A stretch of DNA of 7,248 nt, taken from NCBI GenBank assembly GCA_016234975.1, contig JACRND010000145.1, forward strand, positions 1 to 7,248. Direction: 5' to 3'. The DNA comes from Nitrosarchaeum sp. (lineage in GTDB: Archaea; Thermoproteota; Nitrososphaeria; Nitrososphaerales; Nitrosopumilaceae). The notes under the pieces are model-generated. The model made no database searches, was not told the origin of the DNA, and saw only the letters and a list, made by a program, of their open reading frames with translations. Shown in pieces: positions 5,373 to 7,248 of the stretch. A program made the translations under genes and the position numbers. How positions within the stretch are numbered: the stretch's first letter is position 1; each line of letters opens with the position of its first letter.

Positions 5373-7145
5373 CTATGATGCATCTACTTGTAAAACAATC
5401 TCAGCTAAAGGACCAATTGAGAAGAGATTGTTGGTTTGTCCTTGTGCTAAAACATACATTACATACATTTGATCATTTGTAATACTAGGAGCTCGTGCAC
5501 TAAATTGTATTGTATCAGATTGATTAGCAGTATCACCTAAATTAGATGTGATTGTGCCGACTATTTGTGTTGAACCGTCACCAAAAGTGATCACGGTTGG
5601 AACACTTACAAAACCAGGAGAGGATATAACATTCACATTAGTCCAATCTTTTGGAACATTAATTATCAATTGTGCACCAGATTTAATCAAAGTAGTATTA
5701 TTAGTATCTAGATCAGCAAAAACAATATTAAATGTTTGAGTGCTGCCAGGAGCAATACCTGTTCTTGTGGAGACCATATCAGAATTAGTTCTAGAATCCA
5801 CAGCATTTGAGAGATAGACACTACCAATAGATTCTGTTCCATCATACATTGTAGTTTGATATCCAGATTTTCCAAATGAACCAACAGTAGTAAACACAGA
5901 TGCTTGGACAACAATGGATTCTAAAATATTCTGTCCAGCAATTGTACCAGGTAAAATTTTTACCAAAAAGGGTTGTGTTGAGTTTGGAGCTATTACTATA
6001 GGATTTGCAAAGTCTTGCCACATAATTACATTTTCAGAAGGACAAGTCCAGTGGTTTGCACCTACAGGGAAAATGTTATCAGCAACACAATTTGTAGCAA
6101 AAATCTTGTCATTATTATTTGCGCCAGGAGCAAAAGCAGTAATAGACAGTTTACTTACTTTCATTGGGGCATTTACAGGATTTGCCACATTTAGACCCCA
6201 TAATGCTTTTTGATCTGCATCACCCTGTGGTGAAGGAATCATCAAAAATAATTTTGGTCTTGCAAGTAATTCTTCATTTACAATATTAGGATTCGTTCCA
6301 CCAGTGCTACCATCAGTAGGTAATCGTAATGTACTGACATCAGAAACAACATTACTTGTCACAACAGTAGAATCTTCAATATCAGTTCCACTAGCATAAC
6401 TAGAAAAAGTAACATCAATTCCACTGGTACCAGATATCATATAATCCCAAGAAAATAAAACAGATTCACCAGGAGTAAGATCAACAGATGCAGGAATTGG
6501 AGAAGACGATGCAACTATTGCAGCAGATGGAATAACAGTAAGTGAACCAGGAGCAACATTTTGAATAGTTGATGACCCAGTATTTGTTACAACCATTGCA
6601 ATAGTAACATTTTGTCCTATAATTACATCTGGAGGATCAGTGATTAATTCGGATCTCAGCCCGCCAGATGAAGATCCAGAACCTACAGTTAATTCAGCAA
6701 TTCTTACAGTACCCAATGTTGAAATTACTTTGATATCATAAGTATCAGGCATCATGTAAAGCGGTTGATTAGAAAGAACATTTGATGTAAACCCAGTTGG
6801 AATAAATGCATCATTAGAATTAACAGAAAACGGTTTAGCGGGTTGAGTTGCCAGGGTTTTGTTAGTTATCCATATACGTGATATTTCAACTGGGTTTTGA
6901 CCTTTGTTATCAACTGAAACATTTAAGATATTATTTGCATCAGTAAAAGCTGCAATTCCAAATTGCTCTTGCTGTTTTTTGAGTTCAGTATCTGTCACTA
7001 CTCGTTGTGTGTTTACAATGTCAGTTTGGGAATCCAGTGCTAAACTCATAGCAGAAAAACCAGCAATCATCAAAACAGTAAAAATCAATGCGCCTACAAC
7101 AGATGAAATTCCACGCCTAGAATCAGGAGTAAATGAGAGATTCAT
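5373..7145 (-). CDS. Giant prepilin-like secreted protein, possible minor pilin or tip adhesin
   Basis: The product is 590 residues. The N-terminus reads SRRG-ISSVVGALIFTVLMIAG (9-29), a class III signal peptide with expected cleavage after Gly12 and a hydrophobic filament-type helix to about 37. Residues 41-65 are polar and probably helical (the spine extension), followed by beta-rich regions: a first domain at about 66-155; a Gly/Ser linker (GSGSSSGG, 155-162); a CARDB-like domain at about 165-268 (VVTNTGSSTIQNV then TPGESVLFSW); a middle domain at about 295-450 with the only two Cys, C353 and C368, spaced for an extracellular disulfide; and a C-terminal domain at about 455-588. Several N-x-S/T sites (N75, N95, N179, N388, N483) could be glycosylated. 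It is about three times longer than common archaeal pilins, so a minor pilin, cap or adhesin exposed on the filament is the favoured inference. Its ATG overlaps the upstream stop by four bases (ATGA), implying translational coupling, and it ends in TAG 99 bp before the pilin gene. Exact function unknown. Confidence 0.85.
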   Translation of the reverse strand: MNLSFTPDSRRGISSVVGALIFTVLMIAGFSAMSLALDSQTDIVNTQRVVTDTELKKQQEQFGIAAFTDANNILNVSVDNKGQNPVEISRIWITNKTLATQPAKPFSVNSNDAFIPTGFTSNVLSNQPLYMMPDTYDIKVISTLGTVRIAELTVGSGSSSGGLRSELITDPPDVIIGQNVTIAMVVTNTGSSTIQNVAPGSLTVIPSAAIVASSSPIPASVDLTPGESVLFSWDYMISGTSGIDVTFSSYASGTDIEDSTVVTSNVVSDVSTLRLPTDGSTGGTNPNIVNEELLARPKLFLMIPSPQGDADQKALWGLNVANPVNAPMKVSKLSITAFAPGANNNDKIFATNCVADNIFPVGANHWTCPSENVIMWQDFANPIVIAPNSTQPFLVKILPGTIAGQNILESIVVQASVFTTVGSFGKSGYQTTMYDGTESIGSVYLSNAVDSRTNSDMVSTRTGIAPGSTQTFNIVFADLDTNNTTLIKSGAQLIINVPKDWTNVNVISSPGFVSVPTVITFGDGSTQIVGTITSNLGDTANQSDTIQFSARAPSITNDQMYVMYVLAQGQTNNLFSIGPLAEIVLQVDAS

Positions 7146-7248
7146 CGTGCGTTACCACTCTCAATTGAAAATTCTACAGGATGCATACCACCAACATTAA
7201 GGAAAACACGAATTCCTTTGTTTAATGAAATATCTTGATCATTCGGAC
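7142..7248 (-). CDS. C-terminal end of an unidentified protein, 5' part outside the window
   Basis: One frame is open from the right edge to a TGA at 7144-7142, giving 34 residues that end FLNVGGMHPVEFSIESGNAR. The other two minus-strand frames hit stops within the first nine codons of this stretch, and the TGA overlaps the ATG of the 590-codon gene as ATGA, the classic arrangement of coupled operon genes. The alternating hydrophobic pattern (IRVFLNV, VEFSI) suggests beta strands, as in secreted pilin-like heads, but too little is present to assign a family. By context it may be another surface or pilus component. Confidence 0.7.
   Translation of the reverse strand, partial: PNDQDISLNKGIRVFLNVGGMHPVEFSIESGNAR

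Noticed and set aside
5914..6213. A 99-codon plus-strand open frame opposite the giant prepilin gene
   Set aside because: It is antisense to a well-supported gene, has no start signals, and its composition is what the reverse of that gene would give. Other plus-strand frames (for example 2962-3240 and 3944-4255) fail for the same reason.
1..7248. tRNA, rRNA, insertion sequence, CRISPR array or attachment site
   Set aside because: Genes fill the window with gaps no longer than about 100 bp, and none of those gaps holds a cloverleaf, spaced repeats or terminal inverted repeats with a transposase.

Overview
The window looks like a piece of an AT-rich archaeal chromosome, most likely a marine-type ammonia oxidiser of the Nitrososphaeria (Thaumarchaeota; Nitrosopumilus/Nitrosarchaeum-like). 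The reasons are two secreted proteins with archaeal class III (prepilin) signal peptides, a MenA-like UbiA prenyltransferase of the kind expected in menaquinone-making archaea, TATA-like boxes with short or absent leaders, oligo-T tracts at a gene end, and low G+C. The genus is inferred from the look of the proteins and was not tested by any search.

Everything I can support is on the minus strand, so the transcription order runs from high to low coordinates. (1) The last 34 codons of an unidentified gene enter at the right edge (7248-7142). (2) Its TGA overlaps by four bases the ATG of a 590-residue prepilin-like protein (7145-5373). (3) A 99-bp spacer with nested palindromes and TATA-like boxes leads into a 206-residue type IV pilin-like protein (5273-4653), which is visibly G+C-richer than its neighbours in part and probably highly expressed. 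(4) A short spacer with an oligo-T tract and a Shine-Dalgarno site precedes an 866-residue surface protein with a signal peptide, about seven beta-sandwich-like repeats, a C-terminal membrane anchor and an acidic tail (4618-2018). It carries an uninterrupted 17-T run in its coding strand. (5) After 24 bp comes the prenyltransferase (1993-1106), which must start at TTG. (6) After 45 bp with a possible leaderless promoter comes an aldo/keto reductase that runs off the left edge (1060-1). No run of more than about 100 bp lacks a gene, and I saw no RNA gene, insertion sequence or CRISPR array.

The right two thirds reads as a cell-surface/pilus locus: a probable major pilin, a very large pilin-like protein that could be a minor pilin or tip adhesin, and a wall-like repeat protein held in the membrane. 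The left third holds two metabolic genes (a quinone-type prenyltransferase and an oxidoreductase) with no obvious functional tie to the surface genes. The most interesting points are the T17 tract (possible slippage or premature termination inside a surface-protein gene), the palindromic cluster before the pilin, and the pairing of a small and a giant prepilin next to a repeat-rich anchored protein. No pilus assembly ATPase, membrane platform or prepilin peptidase gene lies in the window, so assignment to a working pilus remains inference.
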